DNA of 64,000 bases from Hyphobacterium indicum (GCF_003129605.1 NZ_QBDX01000001.1:62001-126000); one strand, 5' to 3'; numbered from the stretch's first letter, positions 38,569 to 48,471 are shown. The notes: generated from the letters alone by a model not told the origin. Numbers and translations: made by a program.

Positions 38569-39729
38569 TTACACGGGAATGACCATTTTCTGATCCTGAT
38601 CCGGGGCGTCGATTTGAAGATGATTGTCTGCCAGGACGAGGACATTTTCTGACCCGATAATGTCGCTTCGCGTCTTGTAGCCGATCACTTCCTCTACGGC
38701 CATGTCGATATGGCGTGCCATCAGCATCACCTCCTCGGATGAAAAATTCGTCAGACCGCGCGCGACTTCTCTGCCGTCCTCGTCATAGACGTGAAGCACA
38801 TCGCCCTTTGTGAAACTGCCCTGGATCGAAAGCACGTCCTGCCGGCCAATGCCGCATTCACCCGCCGCCACTGAAGTTGCCACGGCATTCGGAATGACCA
38901 GGGTTCCCGCGACTTGCAGGCGGTTGCCCAGCCAGATCTGAAGCGGGGAGGCCGTTTTGCCCGTGACCAGGCAGCGCGTATGGCGCCGCTCATTGTTCAG
39001 GAGAGATGAGACTGGCCGCTCAATGATCCCATTCGCGATGAGGGTCTCGACACCCGCATGCTGAGCCATGTTGGCGGCCTGCATCTTGGTCAGCATTCCA
39101 CCGCTGCCGAGTTCACTGATGCCGGTCGTCGACTCCAGATGTGAACTGACATCCTCGACTTCGTGAATGAATTCGGCATCGGCCTCCGAGGGGTCGCGGT
39201 CATAGAGACCGTCGACACTCGTCAGAATGATCAGCAGATCAGCCTCGACCATCTGGGCGACCTTTGCCGACAGACGGTCATTGTCACCGACGCGCAGATC
39301 GTGTGTCGCAATAGAGTCATTCTCATTGATGACTGGAAGGATGCCGCTCTCGAACAAGCGCGTCATCGTGTTCTTGATGTTCAGGAAGCGGCGGCGCACC
39401 TCCATATCCTCGGCGGTCACCAGAATCTGGGCGACATCCATATTGTGTTCGGACGCAATCTGCCGGTAGGCATTCATTAATAGCGGCTGGCCGCAGGCGG
39501 CCGCGGCCTGTTTGTCGAGAATACCTGCCTCATCGGGCCGTTTCCCGACCATGTTCAATCCCAGGGCGACCGAACCGGATGAGGTCAGAATGATATCGTA
39601 ACCGTCCTTCTGAAGCTGGGCGAAGTCGCTCATCAACCCGTTCATGAAGGCGTAGCGCAGGGTGAGGTTCTCACTGTGTGCCAGCAGGCTCGATCCGATC
39701 TTCACGACGATTTTTTTTCTCTTATGCAT
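38569..39729 (-). CDS. proB: glutamate 5-kinase
   Basis: 386 residues from the ATG at 39729, with GAGG about 9 bases upstream; the frame runs on to 39894 but the extra residues look unlike ProB. The amino-acid kinase domain (KIVVKIGSSLL; ILTSSGSVALGLNMVG; INENDSIATHDLRVGDNDRLSAKVA) is followed by a PUA domain from about residue 285. It phosphorylates glutamate in proline synthesis. It is divergent from proA and not next to obgE, so it may have been relocated or acquired separately. Confidence 0.92.
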   Translation of the reverse strand: MHKRKKIVVKIGSSLLAHSENLTLRYAFMNGLMSDFAQLQKDGYDIILTSSGSVALGLNMVGKRPDEAGILDKQAAAACGQPLLMNAYRQIASEHNMDVAQILVTAEDMEVRRRFLNIKNTMTRLFESGILPVINENDSIATHDLRVGDNDRLSAKVAQMVEADLLIILTSVDGLYDRDPSEADAEFIHEVEDVSSHLESTTGISELGSGGMLTKMQAANMAQHAGVETLIANGIIERPVSSLLNNERRHTRCLVTGKTASPLQIWLGNRLQVAGTLVIPNAVATSVAAGECGIGRQDVLSIQGSFTKGDVLHVYDEDGREVARGLTNFSSEEVMLMARHIDMAVEEVIGYKTRSDIIGSENVLVLADNHLQIDAPDQDQKMVIPV

Positions 39730-40257
39730 TGTGATTACCTCGGTCTGCCGGCCAATTTCGGAAAGAATGGCGATCAATTGCGCCCTGCAGCGCAGCCGGT
39801 GAACTATGATCTTACATAGACGGATCGCCCGTATATCACGTGTCGGGCCCGGGAATTCAACATGGTGTCGGCATGCGCCGTGCCCGGCAGGCACGGTTAT
39901 TCAGCGGGATTGACCCTGGTCCGGGTGCCAGTCCGGGGATCAAAGTGCTCGCCGCGCACACATGCGCGTCAAGGTTTAGCCGGCCTGCTCGGGCGGTGTG
40001 ACCGGGTGAAACGATGTTGCTGCAGCATTGAATTGCGCAGAACGCCTACCCATTTACCGAAGCGTATATAGCCGCCGCCGGACGACCGTCCTGCGAACTG
40101 CAAAATCGAAATTGGGCGTTGGTGCTGCCCGTCACCGCCAGCCAGAGCCCATTCCAGGCCCCCGTTTTGGCGATCAGCGAATTCCGGCCGGTCCATAGCC
40201 GTGATGTGGCCAGACCGCGGGACGTTGCCGCTTCCATCGAAATGCAAGGACGAAGAC
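39730..40257. other. proB-proA divergent intergenic region
   Basis: 528 bases without a supported gene. It should hold the two divergent promoters; I cannot assign -35/-10 elements with confidence. Base composition is mixed and short open frames lack homology or ribosome sites. Confidence 0.4.
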
Positions 40258-41538
40258 ATGAATGATATGAGCCCACACACATCCCAGTCCGAGATCGACG
40301 CGTTGGTGTCCGCCCTTGGCCGGCGGGCTCAGGCGGCCGCCGAGGAATTGGCCGTGGCCTCTATCGAGCAGCGCAATGGGGCGCTGACGCAAACCGCAGC
40401 CGCTTTACGGGCGCGTACCGCCGAGATTCTCGCCGCCAATGCGCAGGATGTCGAAAGTGTCAGGAATAGCGGTAAGGATGCGGCCTTTGTCGACCGTTTG
40501 ACGCTGACCGCAGAACGCGTCGCGGGCATGGCCGATGCGCTTGATGCCATCGCAGGCCAGGACGACCCGCTTGGCCGGACGCTGGCGCATTTCGACCGCC
40601 CCAATGGCCTCAGCATTGACCGCGTCAGTGTTCCGATTGGCGTCATCGCCATGATCTATGAGTCCCGGCCCAATGTCGGTTCGGATGCCGGTGGCTTATG
40701 CATCAAGTCCGGCAATGCCGTGATCCTGCGGGGCGGATCGGAAAGCCTGAATTCGTCGCGTGTCATCGTTGATTGCCTGAAAGCCGGACTGAAAGCTGCG
40801 GGCCTGCCTGAAGATGCCGTACAGATGGTCGACACCCGTGATCGCGAAGCCGTCAGATGCCTTCTGCACAGCACCGACTATGTCAATCTCGCCATCCCGC
40901 GGGGTGGACGCGGCCTGGTGTCCCTCGTCCAGCGCGAAGCCCGTGTGCCGACGCTTCTGCACCTGGACGGAAACAATCACACCTATGTCCATGAATCGGC
41001 CGATCCCGCGATGGCCGCCGGGCTTGTACAGAATGCCAAAATGCGCCGGACGGGTATTTGCGGGGCGACAGAATGTGTGGTGATTGACGCTGCCATCGCC
41101 GAACGGGTCCTGCCGATGATTGCCGCCTCACTGGGCGATTGCGAGTTGCGCGGAGATGAGGCGGCGCGCCGCATCCTTCCCGATATCGCACCGGCCTCGA
41201 CAGAAGATTGGGATACCGAATATCTGAGCAATATCCTGTCGATCAGGGTGGTCGAGGGGTTACAGGACGGGATTGCATTCGTGCAGTCCCACTCCTCGGG
41301 ACATACCGATGCCATCGTGGCCGCCGACCCGGATGCAGCACAGAAATTCATGACCCGGATCGATTCGGCTGTCGTCATGCACAATGCTTCGACCCAATTC
41401 TCGGACGGGGGCGAATTCGGCATGGGCGCTGAAATCGGTATTGCGACAGGCAAGATGCACGCCCGCGGTCCGGTGGGGGCCGAGCAGTTGACGAGTTTCA
41501 AATACCTCGTGCATGGCAATGGACAGCAAAGACCCTGA
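40258..41538 (+). CDS. proA: gamma-glutamyl phosphate reductase
   Basis: 426 residues from the ATG at 40258 with AAGGA about 7 bases upstream; an earlier in-frame ATG at 40201 is less likely. Aldehyde-dehydrogenase fold with [30 protein letters not shown], and the active-site Cys in [14 protein letters not shown]. It reduces glutamyl phosphate to glutamate semialdehyde, completing the ProB step. Divergent from proB. Confidence 0.96.
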   Translation: MNDMSPHTSQSEIDALVSALGRRAQAAAEELAVASIEQRNGALTQTAAALRARTAEILAANAQDVESVRNSGKDAAFVDRLTLTAERVAGMADALDAIAGQDDPLGRTLAHFDRPNGLSIDRVSVPIGVIAMIYESRPNVGSDAGGLCIKSGNAVILRGGSESLNSSRVIVDCLKAGLKAAGLPEDAVQMVDTRDREAVRCLLHSTDYVNLAIPRGGRGLVSLVQREARVPTLLHLDGNNHTYVHESADPAMAAGLVQNAKMRRTGICGATECVVIDAAIAERVLPMIAASLGDCELRGDEAARRILPDIAPASTEDWDTEYLSNILSIRVVEGLQDGIAFVQSHSSGHTDAIVAADPDAAQKFMTRIDSAVVMHNASTQFSDGGEFGMGAEIGIATGKMHARGPVGAEQLTSFKYLVHGNGQQRP

Positions 41539-41692
41539 GCCACGAGATGGTACGCTTCAGGTGGAGCCGGCTCTTTGCCCTTGTCGGCCACCCCCGGCCG
41601 GGCTTCATGGCCGGACAAAAATCGGGGTGAACAGAGGCTGCTTGGCGCTCGTCAGACGTCACGCCACTTACCCTCGCGAAAGTGTTCTCCCG

Positions 41693-41721
41693 ATCCGGCT
41701 GCGGCCGGATTTTTGTTGTTT
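41693..41721 (+). terminator. intrinsic terminator downstream of proA
   Basis: Perfect 7-base stem ATCCGGC/GCCGGAT (41693-41699 with 41704-41710), loop TGCG, then TTTTGTTGTTTT. It lies about 155 bases after the proA stop. Confidence 0.65.
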
Positions 41722-41992
41722 TCGGCGGATATGCGGATGGGGCTGAGCACAGGCCCGACCGCCATGAGGGCAGGAAATAGCCGCTCAGGCGCGATATTCT
41801 CCGAAATCATGTCTGCGTCAGCTTGGTGAATCTCCTGTCAGGCTCTGAACTTACGTTATTTCTAGACCGCTTAACCTGAACACTCCGACGCCAGTTGCGC
41901 TCGGATAGGCGGGAGCCGCCAGGAGGCATGACGGGCAGAGGCGCCAGGAAAGTGCCGGAACTGCCACCGTGCGAACGGTGGATCGACCGGCG
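41722..41992. other. intergenic region at the left edge of the accessory segment
   Basis: No gene seen. This is where composition shifts from the host style (many GAT, AAT, ATT codons in neighbouring genes) to the GC-richer third positions of the regulator-methyltransferase segment. No direct repeats or transposon ends were noticed. Confidence 0.35.
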
Positions 41993-43009
41993 CTACCGTT
42001 TCAGGATCGCAGCGAAGCGCTGGCGGTAGCGGGCTGGGGTGATGCCCACGCGCCGCTTGAAGAGGCGGCGGAAGAAGTTCGGATCCTCGTATCCCGCCTC
42101 GACGGCGACCAACTCGATCGGGGTTCGCGTCGTCTCGAGCAGATGCTTGGCCTCCTCGATTCGCAGTGTCTGCACGTATTCCATCGGCGAATAGCCCGTC
42201 GCGGCGCGAAACCTGCGGATGAAGGTCCGCTCCGAGAGCCCCGAGCGCTCCACCATGTGGGCGACCGGGTTCGTCAGATGGTAATTGTCGGCGATCCAAG
42301 TCTGGATCTCCGCCACTACGCCGTCGTCGTGTCTTCGCGGCTTCCTTGCACCGGCGAAAGGCAGCTGACCCTCCGAGTGGTCTCCAAGAAGAAAGATCTT
42401 CGCGATGCGGATCGCCTCGGCCGGCGTTGTGAGCCGTGCCACGAGGTAAAGCGCCAGTTCTTCCCAGGCCGTCGCCCCGCCGGCCGTAACAATCTGGTCG
42501 CCGGGCCCATCGGCGACGAGGATTTTCTGCGGCGCGAGCCGAACGCCCGGATAGCGGGTTCGCATGAAGTCCACCGTGGACCAGTGCGTCGTGGCCTCGA
42601 GTCCGTCGAGCAGCCCCGCTTCTGCAAGAACGGTCGTACCGGTGCAGACCGAACACAGGATAGCCCCGGCGGCGTGCCGCTCGCGCAGCCAGGCGATTTC
42701 CTTTTCCCAGATATCCGGCAGCGCTTCGGTGTCGGGAATGGCGATGTCGGTGACGATGACGACGTCGGCATCGTCGAGAAGGCTGTTCGGCGTGATCGCG
42801 AACCCGAGCGCACTCTGGATCGGCTTGAGGCTCCGCGCGACGAGGTGTGGCTCGAGATGCCGCGCGTCGGACGGTTCGCCGGTCAGCTCCTCCCATGTCC
42901 GCCCGACGGAGGCGAAGACCTCGTAGAGCCCGTAGAGCGCGGCGGGTGTGCTCTGCGGCAGGACGAGGATCGACACCCTCGGAGGCTTATCCTGAAACGG
43001 ATCGGTCAT
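41993..43009 (-). CDS. GlxA family regulator (DJ-1/PfpI domain plus AraC helix-turn-helix)
   Basis: 338 residues. The N-terminal DJ-1/PfpI-like domain (about 10-180, with ILCSVCTGTTVLAEAGLLDG around the usual nucleophile-elbow Cys) is followed by an AraC-type domain with two helix-turn-helix motifs (MVERSGLSERTFIRRFRAATG and VAVEAGYEDPNFFRRLFKRRVG). It should be a cytoplasmic activator sensing an unknown ligand. It is divergent from the methyltransferase gene with 101 bases between starts, so control of that gene and mddA is plausible. GAC, AAC and ATC codons dominate, unlike most of the window. Confidence 0.92.
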   Translation of the reverse strand: MTDPFQDKPPRVSILVLPQSTPAALYGLYEVFASVGRTWEELTGEPSDARHLEPHLVARSLKPIQSALGFAITPNSLLDDADVVIVTDIAIPDTEALPDIWEKEIAWLRERHAAGAILCSVCTGTTVLAEAGLLDGLEATTHWSTVDFMRTRYPGVRLAPQKILVADGPGDQIVTAGGATAWEELALYLVARLTTPAEAIRIAKIFLLGDHSEGQLPFAGARKPRRHDDGVVAEIQTWIADNYHLTNPVAHMVERSGLSERTFIRRFRAATGYSPMEYVQTLRIEEAKHLLETTRTPIELVAVEAGYEDPNFFRRLFKRRVGITPARYRQRFAAILKR

Positions 43010-43110
43010 GATTCATTTTGGCAGAATCGGTCCCTTTTTGTCGAGTCTCGCACTTATGCGATCCGCCTCCACAGCGTAGGGCAGCGTCATCGGGACAAGG
43101 AGAGAATCCG

Positions 43111-44187
43111 ATGAACGACGTGACTACACTAAAGGATACAGCCGCTGCCGAGACCTTCGCCGAAGAGGTGTCCACCATCGTCAACCACGGCGCCATCGCC
43201 GTGATGATGTCGATCGGCCACCGGCTTGGACTTTTCGAGACCCTTGCGGGCCGGGCTCCTTCGACGAGCCAGGAGATCGCCGCCGAGGCCGGCCTCGCGG
43301 AACGCTATGTCCGCGAATGGCTCGCCGCCATGGTGACGGGCGGCATGGTCCGCTACGACGCCGTAACAGCCCGCTACCACCTGCCGGCAGAACACGCAGC
43401 CTGCCTCGTCCGGGGCGCGCCCTATGGCAACCTCGCGGTTTTCGCTCAGCACGTTGCGCTCCTCGGCCAGATGCAGGAAAGGGCGCTGACCCTTTTCGAG
43501 ACCGGTGAGGGAACGCGTTACGACGACTATCCCTGTTTCCACCAGATCATGGCCGAAGACAGCGAGCAGTCGGTAGCCGCGGCGCTGATTGACAGCATCC
43601 TGCCGCTGGCTCCGGATCTGGAGGGTCGGCTGCGCGAAGGGATCGACGTCCTCGACGCCGGATGCGGTCGCGGGCTCGCCCTGATCGAACTCGCGCTCGC
43701 TTTCCCGGAAAGCCGCTTCGTTGGTATGGACCTCTGCGAGGACGCGATCGCGTTTGCGCGGCTCACAGCGCGGAATTCGGGCCTGGCCAATGTGACCTTC
43801 GAGGTGCGTGATCTGACCGGCTATTGCGAGCCCGACCGCTTCGATCTGATTGCCTCCTTCGACGCCGTCCACGACCAGAAGGATCCGGCGGCGTTGGTTC
43901 GCGGCTTGCGCAAGTCGCTCAAGCCCGGGGGCGTCTACCTGATGCAGGACATCGGTGGATCGGCGCGGCTGGAGAACAATCTCGATTTCCCGATGGCCTC
44001 GCTTCTCTATGCGGTCTCCTGCCTGCACTGCACGCCGGTTTCGCTTGGCCAGGGAGGGCTTGGCCTCGGGACGATGTGGGGCTGGGAGACGGCAGAAGCG
44101 ACGTTGCGCGACGCCGGATTCGGTTCCGTCGAACGACATGTCCTGCCGCACGATCCGCTGAACGTCTGGTTCGTGTCGCGAGTCTGA
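43111..44187 (+). CDS. class I SAM-dependent methyltransferase with Rv2258c-like winged-helix domain
   Basis: 358 residues from the ATG at 43111 (AAGGAG upstream). An N-terminal winged-helix dimerisation domain (GRAPSTSQEIAAEAGLAERYVREWLAAMVTGGMV) is followed by the methyltransferase fold with VLDAGCGRGLALIELA (motif I) and FDLIASFDAVHDQKDP. This layout is that of the Rv2258c-like group, whose natural substrates are unknown. It belongs to the compositionally distinct segment with the GlxA regulator and mddA. Confidence 0.85.
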   Translation: MNDVTTLKDTAAAETFAEEVSTIVNHGAIAVMMSIGHRLGLFETLAGRAPSTSQEIAAEAGLAERYVREWLAAMVTGGMVRYDAVTARYHLPAEHAACLVRGAPYGNLAVFAQHVALLGQMQERALTLFETGEGTRYDDYPCFHQIMAEDSEQSVAAALIDSILPLAPDLEGRLREGIDVLDAGCGRGLALIELALAFPESRFVGMDLCEDAIAFARLTARNSGLANVTFEVRDLTGYCEPDRFDLIASFDAVHDQKDPAALVRGLRKSLKPGGVYLMQDIGGSARLENNLDFPMASLLYAVSCLHCTPVSLGQGGLGLGTMWGWETAEATLRDAGFGSVERHVLPHDPLNVWFVSRV

Positions 44188-44456
44188 CAGGCCCGGCGAC
44201 ACTTCATGGACCATGACGGGGCTCACAGGGAAACACCGATGCCGATTTCACGCCTTCTCCGGTTCCGGCCCGGAACCGCATACCCTTTTGCGCGGCTTGT
44301 CCGCCTCCGCGCGGTCGGCTGGACGGTCGCGGTCTGGACCCCGTCGGGGTGGCTGGGGGCGCTGGGAGTCGAGCCTGCATTGTTCGACCGCCGCGATGGC
44401 TATGCCCGCGCGATGGCATTGACGCTTCTGCCCATGCTGGGGCCGGCGTCCTGTGA

Positions 44457-44612
44457 ACCCGCCTCGTCGCGGCTCCGGTCGGTGTCGGGCTCGCAACGGC
44501 CGGCGGGCTTGGCGCAACAGGCTTGTGGATCGGTCTCGCCGCTGGCTCCGCGACAGTCTCGATCCTTACCATCTTTCATCTCCGGCGGGTTCTCCGTTAT
44601 CAAAACCTCTGA
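44457..44612 (+). pseudogene. possible C-terminal remnant of a MATE-type exporter
   Basis: In this frame a stop at 44454 is followed by 51 codons reading VGVGLATAGGLGATGLWIGL and ending FHLRRVLRYQNL, which resembles the last transmembrane segment and basic tail of MATE family multidrug exporters. Nothing upstream in the same frame continues it, so if the resemblance is real the gene has lost most of its length. The rest of 44188-44624 shows no supported gene. Confidence 0.35.
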
Positions 44613-44624
44613 AAGGAAACGATC

Positions 44625-45401
44625 ATGTTCTCCAAGGCATTCACGCTGGCATATGCAGGGATCGCCTACGTCCTTGCGCTCGCAAACATCGTCTACATCG
44701 TAGGCTTTCTGGCCGATTTCGGTGTGCCGAAAGGCATAAACGACGGTGCACCGGGTGCGCTCTGGCCGTCGGTTGCGATGAACCTCGGGCTGATCTGGCT
44801 CTTCGGATTGCACCACTCGGCCACTGCACGACGCTGGTTCAAGGCGCGCTGGACACGCATCGTGCCGCCCTCGCTCGAGCGTGCAACCTATCTCTACATG
44901 ACGTCCGTCGCCACAGGCGTACTCGTGATCTTCTGGCAGCCGATCCCGGTTACCGTTTGGCAGATCGAGAGCACCGCCGCCTATTGGGCGATCTGGGCGG
45001 CATACCTTAGCGTCTGGGGCATGATGTTTGCGGCCACGTTCCATTTCGGCCACTTCGGATTCTTCGGCCTAGCGCAGGCATGGACGAAGGTGATCGGCCG
45101 GGCCCCCACCGAGAGCTCTTTCTGCGCGCGCTGGCTCTACGGCATCGTACGTCACCCGATCAGCCTCGGCTGGATGCTCACACCCTGGCTCACACCCCAT
45201 ATGACCGTCGGACAGAGCGTCTTCGCCATCGGCACCACGTGCTACGTGCTCGTCGCAACTGTCTTCGAGGAGGCGGACCTCGTCGCCGAACTGGGTGACG
45301 TATATCTGAAGTACCGGACCCAGGTGCCCGCCTTCTTGCCCTGGCTGCGGCGCCAGCGAAAGACGGTTCACATCCCGGCCGCCCTCACGGACGACGAGTG
45401 A
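44625..45401 (+). CDS. mddA: methanethiol S-methyltransferase (MddA-like)
   Basis: 258 residues with about five to six transmembrane segments. The family pattern WLFGLHHSATARRWFKARWTRIVPPSLERATYLYM and the C-terminal YGIVRHPISLGWMLTPW, FEEADLVAELGDVYLKYRTQVPAFLPW are visible; the last is the isoprenylcysteine-methyltransferase-like SAM site. MddA converts methanethiol to dimethyl sulphide in the inner membrane. The more distant NnrU-type proteins share the fold, but length and motifs fit MddA. Good AAAGGAAA ribosome site. Confidence 0.85.
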   Translation: MFSKAFTLAYAGIAYVLALANIVYIVGFLADFGVPKGINDGAPGALWPSVAMNLGLIWLFGLHHSATARRWFKARWTRIVPPSLERATYLYMTSVATGVLVIFWQPIPVTVWQIESTAAYWAIWAAYLSVWGMMFAATFHFGHFGFFGLAQAWTKVIGRAPTESSFCARWLYGIVRHPISLGWMLTPWLTPHMTVGQSVFAIGTTCYVLVATVFEEADLVAELGDVYLKYRTQVPAFLPWLRRQRKTVHIPAALTDDE

Positions 45402-45594
45402 CATGGCGGGCGGTGGCGCGACGTTGCCATGTGGCTTGCGCTGCCGCCCTTCAGACTCGAGGAGGCCATGTCATGAGAGATGTCAACCGGATGTGTGCGG
45501 ACACGCCAGCCTGCCCCGCGACCGCGCCGCCTGACGAGACGATGCGCAACCGGCAGACATTCCCTTGAAATGATCCCAAGCCAATTCCGTGAAT
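45402..45594. other. short intergenic region with one weak small ORF
   Basis: A 31-codon frame at 45473-45568 (MRDVNRMCADTPACPATAPP...) is preceded by GAGGAGG about 10 bases upstream. It has no recognisable homologue and may be a remnant. Not called as a gene. Confidence 0.3.
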
Positions 45595-46330
45595 TCACAA
45601 AGCGGTCCGCCGCAGCCGCAGCGCATTGGTGATCACCGAGACCGATGACAGGCTCATCGCCGCTGCCGCGATCATCGGAGACAAGAGAAGTCCGGTGACG
45701 GGGTAGAGCAGTCCGGCTGCGATGGGGACGCCAAGCGCGTTGTAGGCGAAGGCGAAAAACAGGTTCTGCTTGATATTACGCAACGTCGCGCGGGCCAGCT
45801 TGCGCGCCCGGACGATGCCCATCAGGTCGCCGCCCAGCAGCGTTATTCCCGCGCTTTCCATGGCCACATCGGCCCCCGTTCCCATGGCGATGCCGACATC
45901 GGCGGCGGCCAGCGCCGGCGCATCATTGACCCCGTCACCCGCCATCGCGATCTTGTGGCCGTCGCGGCGCAGCTGGTCGATCAGATCCTTCTTGGCTTCG
46001 GGCAGGACACCCGCGCGCACCTCGTCAATGCCGAGCTGGGCGGCCACCGCCTTTGCCGTGCGTTCATTGTCCCCGGTTGCCATGATCACGCGCAGGCCCT
46101 GGGCATGCAATTCGCGGATGGCCTGCGCCGTCGAGTCCTTGATCGGGTCGGCGACCGCCACGATACCGGCGAGCTTGCCATCGACCGCGAGGAACATCGC
46201 TGTTTTACCCTCGGCGCGCAGGCGGTCGGCCTTTGCCTCGGCCGCGCCTGTATCCAGCCCCATCTCCTTCATCATCGCCGCATTGCCGAGCGCTGCCGCG
46301 CGCCCGCCGTGGAAGGTGAAATGGCCGCAA
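45595..46330 (-). pseudogene. 5'-truncated copper-type P1B ATPase
   Basis: The reading frame encodes only the last part of a heavy-metal P-type ATPase: the end of the nucleotide-binding domain ([36 protein letters not shown]), the hinge [20 protein letters not shown], and the last two helices ([44 protein letters not shown]). The metal-binding domain, the first six helices with the CPC motif and the phosphorylation site DKTGT are missing, so it cannot transport. Upstream at about 46330 the sequence becomes unrelated. The gene is a remnant left by recombination. Confidence 0.75.
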
Positions 46331-46617
46331 GGGTGGACGGTGGAGGGTTAGTTGCGACCTGCCGCCATGGATCCGCCATTGTTTTGCCGTTTTGCCTCGC
46401 TCGATGGACGATACTGGGGCGAATAATTTCCCTTATTCGAACCGGCACACGCTAACCGATGGGAAGTTTTGAATCCCGATCGGGCCGTGACGCGTGAGCT
46501 CGAATCTCGCTCTCACCGTGGGAGTAACTGCTTGCGCCCAGTTTTGCGTTTTGCAGGCTGTGAACCTATAATCCAAATTCAGTTACTTTGAGGTCGACAC
46601 ACTAAGGGTTGTGGTGA
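46331..46617. other. intergenic region after the truncated ATPase
   Basis: About 290 bases of mixed composition, becoming AT-richer to the right. No gene, hairpin terminator or transposon end recognised. It should contain the promoter of the secreted protein at 46618. Confidence 0.35.
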
Positions 46618-48201
46618 ATGCCTAGGATTATGAGTGTTCTGGTTGTTGTCGGCTTGATGCTGGCTGCTCAAGCTGAGGTATATGCCGACAGCGCGCATGA
46701 TGTCCCGCTAAACCGGGCTACTCCCCAGCAAATCCATGCCGATCTCGGCGTAGAAGCCTACCAGAATATGATCGCAGGCCTTGCCGATCAGGGATTGCAG
46801 CTTGCCTCGGCGAGCGCTTCGCGTGGTCCGAATGGAGTCCGCTTTTCGGCAATTGTCGAACCTGCCGAACCTGGACGCACATGGCTCGCGCGTCATGGTC
46901 AGACCCGCATACAAGCCTGGGCCTTCATTGACGAGTATGTCGGTCGCCAAGGCTGGAGCCTGAGAGCGCTGGACATTTATCGAACGGTAGACGGCTTCCG
47001 GTATATCGTAATTGTCGAAGACCGGCCTAGAAGAGGTCCATACCAATCCCCCCAACTCGCAGTAAGCGGCACGGACTGGCAGTCATTTTTTAATGAACGT
47101 GTGGCAAACGGTCAGTACCCGAAATTGGTTTCCATGGCGTCTGATGAGCAAGGTCGGCTAGTTGTTTCCTCCTATTTTGCGGCGGCGCCCAGCCTTGAGT
47201 TTCTCGCTTGGCAAGGGCGAACCCAACGGCAGATTATTCGGGATCACCAGCGGGCTGCGCGCCGTGGCTACAACCCGATATCCTTTAATAGCTACCCGGC
47301 TGCCAACGGACGCGCTGCATTCTCTGCAGTGTGGACGACTGCTGCTCCGGCTGCCGACATCTTGTTAAACATTCGTGCAGACAGATTGGAATTGATCTTG
47401 GCAGAATTGCAGAGCCAAGGCCGTCGCATTTTGAACATTAGCGCGGCCTCAGACAGCCGGGGACAAACACTCTTCAGCCTGCATGTCGCCCGTGGCGCGA
47501 ACAACTCCCCTCTAAATCCCGATGGGGCTGAGTTTCCGATCTCGACCCATACGAGTGGGTCTAGCGCTGGCCCGAGTGCGACCACGCGCGCAATCCCGGG
47601 TTCGGGCGGGCGCGCGCGCGATTTCAGTGGCGGGTTTAGCGGAGGCAACCGCGTTGTCCCGAGTGGTGGTAGCGATGGGTCCGCCGGCGGCGGAGGAGGT
47701 GGTAATGCTGGCAGCGTAGGCTCGGGAGGCGGTGACGAGAATGGCGGAGGCGATGATGGAGCAATTCCGGGCCGAGCGGTGCAGCCTGGCGAACCGGTTT
47801 GGTGTAATTATTACACGTTTGGTGGATCCCACGTGGATGTAACAATTCGGTCGCCGGGAGACAGTCCGCTATTATCACGAAATTGGGGCGTTTCGTATTG
47901 CGACGATGAGCTACATCGAAGCGAAGTTGACCGGGGCCGCCGCGCAGAAGACCATGCACTCGGCATTCGTGTCCCGTGGGCACAAGCTACCAATGTGTCC
48001 GAGGCGGCCACGTGTTTGCGAAATCACAGACGGAACTGGATCTGGGAAGCGTCAGATGATCCGGATACGCGACGCGTTTGGGAACAAGTCGCCGGTTCTA
48101 TCTGGGATGGTGTTGACGCTGATGCCTGCGAAGCCTGTGGTAATATGATCGCTATCGCTGGCATGAATTACTGCCGTCATTATGGATTTGATACCCGCTA
48201 A
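46618..48201 (+). CDS. secreted protein with BTRD1-type repeats, Gly-rich linker and Cys-rich C-terminal domain
   Basis: 527 residues. Signal peptide (MPRIMSVLVVVGLMLAAQAEVYA), then about four repeats of some 60 residues with the pattern of bacterial tandem repeat domain 1, for example ARHGQTRIQAWAFIDEYVGRQG and QRAARRGYNPISFNSY ending in RFxAVW-like strands. A Gly/Ser-rich linker at about residues 330-395 joins a C-terminal domain with seven Cys residues (WCNYYTF, SYCDDEL, ACEACGNM, NYCRHYG). BTRD1 repeats occur in polyglycine hydrolases and other secreted enzymes, but the beta-lactamase-like catalytic part is absent. Composition is less GC-rich than in the neighbouring host genes. Confidence 0.72.
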   Translation: MPRIMSVLVVVGLMLAAQAEVYADSAHDVPLNRATPQQIHADLGVEAYQNMIAGLADQGLQLASASASRGPNGVRFSAIVEPAEPGRTWLARHGQTRIQAWAFIDEYVGRQGWSLRALDIYRTVDGFRYIVIVEDRPRRGPYQSPQLAVSGTDWQSFFNERVANGQYPKLVSMASDEQGRLVVSSYFAAAPSLEFLAWQGRTQRQIIRDHQRAARRGYNPISFNSYPAANGRAAFSAVWTTAAPAADILLNIRADRLELILAELQSQGRRILNISAASDSRGQTLFSLHVARGANNSPLNPDGAEFPISTHTSGSSAGPSATTRAIPGSGGRARDFSGGFSGGNRVVPSGGSDGSAGGGGGGNAGSVGSGGGDENGGGDDGAIPGRAVQPGEPVWCNYYTFGGSHVDVTIRSPGDSPLLSRNWGVSYCDDELHRSEVDRGRRAEDHALGIRVPWAQATNVSEAATCLRNHRRNWIWEASDDPDTRRVWEQVAGSIWDGVDADACEACGNMIAIAGMNYCRHYGFDTR

Positions 48202-48471
48202 AGCTTGGGAGCGGCAGGCGCTGACTTGTATGGACGATGTCCGTTAGGCGAGTATTGACTTAAGTGCCGATTGATCGGTGCGGGTTGCGATCATGTGCCC
48301 TGTCGCTTTGTGCAGTTTGTATTACCGATGGCCCAAGGAACATTTGGGCAAGTTTGACAGGGATAACAGATATCCACGGGCAACCGCGGCGGGAAGGATT
48401 TAGGTCGGGATAGTAACGCGCAGCCTATATCGCTATTGTTCCATTTCATTCAGCTAAGAAGGGGCACAATT

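Noticed and set aside
41871-42896. 341-residue minus-strand ORF overlapping the GlxA-type regulator
   Set aside because: Same strand, other frame; low-complexity Arg/Gly-rich translation without domains, while the competing frame has clear AraC motifs.
44206-44703. 165-residue plus-strand ORF between the methyltransferase and mddA
   Set aside because: It runs into mddA in another frame and has no domain or convincing ribosome site; a different frame shows a short MATE-like remnant.
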